A DNA stretch of 64,000 bases. Source: Colius striatus (Eukaryota > Chordata > Aves > Coliiformes > Coliidae). The stretch lies in NCBI RefSeq assembly GCF_028858725.1, contig NC_084761.1, positions 34,192,501 through 34,256,500 of the forward strand, given 5' to 3'. A program made the translations under genes and the position numbers. Positions 63,011-64,000 of this stretch are shown piece by piece; the stretch's first letter is position 1, and each line of letters begins with the position of its first letter. A model generated the notes under the pieces. That model was given only the letters and a program-made list of their open reading frames with translations, was not told the origin of the DNA and made no database searches.

Positions 63011-63643
63011 GCAGAAGGGAGAAACTAAGCAAACAATTAGTCTTTACCAAGAAACCAAAAACCCTCTCTTTTTGTATGAGCCTCTTTCCCCAGCCATACA
63101 CATAGATATACAGCATATACACACAGCACCTGTGATCAGAACCGCTTAGAAGGTTAAAAGTTAAACACTCTTGTCCTTAACCTGAGCAGAAATGTGAAGG
63201 ACACACAGTTTACACAAGGGAGCATCCACAGGGAAAGATACACTATACTAGGTATGCGTACTGCAATGCAAGTACAGAGACATGGCCAAAGTCAGAGGGC
63301 CTCTCCTCTGTGCTATAAGCTGCTTCCAAAACAACACATATGCCAGCTCACCATGGATTACCTGTGCGTTTATAAAGCATAATCTTTTTACTGTATAGCC
63401 ACAGTTGAAAACTAATAGTTCTCATTATCACTGTTGAGATAAAACTTATTTCTGTTCACTCAAACTGCAAAGCGGACAACTGTTGGGATCCCAGTTAAAA
63501 AGAGACAAAATTTTAAAAGTACTTCAAAATTAAACGTCAACTTGAGTGTACAGCTGCAGCAACTGAACTTCAACACTTTAAGTACTACCAAATACAAGCA
63601 GATTTTATGATATAACCAAAAAACCATAAGTTTGAAAAGTTAC

Positions 63644-63684
63644 CTTCACACCAAGATTGAAGAAGAATCTAAGGATATTCTTAT
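63644..63684 (-). CDS. OTUD4: OTUD4 41-nt penultimate exon
   Basis: On the minus strand an oligo-T tract and CCCTAG precede ATAAGAATATCC, and the exon ends GTGTGAAG|GTAACT. With two bases completing an upstream codon it reads KNILRFFFNLGVK and joins in frame to AYSCPMWAPH of the last exon. The splice sites are good, the frame is open, and the joined peptide agrees with my recollection of the vertebrate protein, but no alignment was possible. The upstream exon must end with one base of the shared codon and probably lies beyond the window. Confidence 0.75.
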
Positions 63685-64000
63685 CTAGGGAAAAAAAAAA
63701 GAAAAAAGGTCTATGAACACCTAAAATATTACACTTTATCTGACAGAAAAATCAGCCCCTGTATAAAGTCCCATTTCAGTAGAGGAACACTGATATTAAG
63801 CTACCACTTGCATGTCTTCAATTGACTCAAGGTTATTTTTTGCCACAGTAAGATATCTAGAACACAACTGCAGTTTTAACAGTTTGTGGAACTGAACTTT
63901 TAGTTTTTAAATTAACAGTTCAGTAAACAAACACCACCATGCAGTAAGACATGATATACTCTTTCTGAGCATACCCCAGATTTGCAGGATGCCAAAGCCT
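63685..64000 (-). other. OTUD4: OTUD4 upstream intron, truncated by window edge
   Basis: AT-rich intronic sequence. No secure exon. A GGG|GTATGC donor-like site near 63974 at the very edge was considered and not accepted. Confidence 0.5.

Larger units (their letters stand above)
62031..63643 (-). other. OTUD4: OTUD4 intron before the last exon
   Basis: A 1.6-kb GT-AG intron with donor GTAACT at 63643 and acceptor CAG at 62031. It contains a short reverse CR1 tail and an adjoining perfect 23-bp tandem duplication (62908-62953). No other exon recognised. Confidence 0.75.

Noticed and set aside
63668-63677. ATATCCTTAG on the minus strand as a U12-type donor
   Set aside because: It lies inside the 41-nt OTUD4 exon, which has an ordinary GT donor at 63643. 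The match is only partial.
63974-64000. Possible further OTUD4 exon at the right edge with donor GGG|GTATGC
   Set aside because: The frame compatible with the next exon gives only eight complete residues (GFGILQIW), which I do not recognise. The acceptor is outside the window, and donor strength alone is not enough.

Overview
This window looks like avian nuclear DNA. It is intron-rich and AT-rich, with one CpG island. Its interspersed repeats are CR1-type LINE fragments and solo retroviral LTRs, with no Alu- or L1-like sequence. Three conserved vertebrate genes lie in the order and orientation known from human 4q31: ANAPC10 (minus), ABCE1 (plus), OTUD4 (minus). The species cannot be named from the sequence alone.

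Layout. Bases 1-4500 are intergenic and hold a degenerate CR1 element with reverse-transcriptase remnants (960-2272), a solo LTR with a 5-bp target duplication (2531-3483) and a CR1 tail (3995-4084). ANAPC10 runs leftward from about 39.55 kb to 4.6 kb. Its four coding exons (33528-33644, 32827-32917, 31972-32092, 4629-4859) splice in frame to exactly 185 codons plus stop. The last intron is about 27 kb and was found to hold only repeats. A CpG island at about 39.2-40.75 kb separates the non-coding first exons of ANAPC10 and ABCE1 and is very probably a shared bidirectional promoter.

ABCE1 runs rightward from about 40.15 kb to 57.0 kb. A non-coding first exon and 17 coding exons (45915-56534) give exactly 599 codons plus stop, with all Fe-S cysteines and both ATPase sites intact. 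ABCE1 and OTUD4 are convergent. Their spacer holds a second solo LTR (57379-58449) and a reverse-oriented CR1 (58917-59362). OTUD4 is partial: its 413-residue last exon (60789-62030) and a 41-nt upstream exon (63644-63684) are visible, and the rest lies beyond the right edge.

The genes are housekeeping: a substrate-recognition subunit of the anaphase-promoting complex, the ribosome-recycling ATPase, and an OTU-family deubiquitinase/RNA-associated scaffold. Nothing resembles a bacterial-style operon or a novel multi-gene system. The most unusual signal is a 32-bp, 30/32-identical echo of the 3' part of ABCE1 exon 16 lying inside intron 16 (55718-55749).
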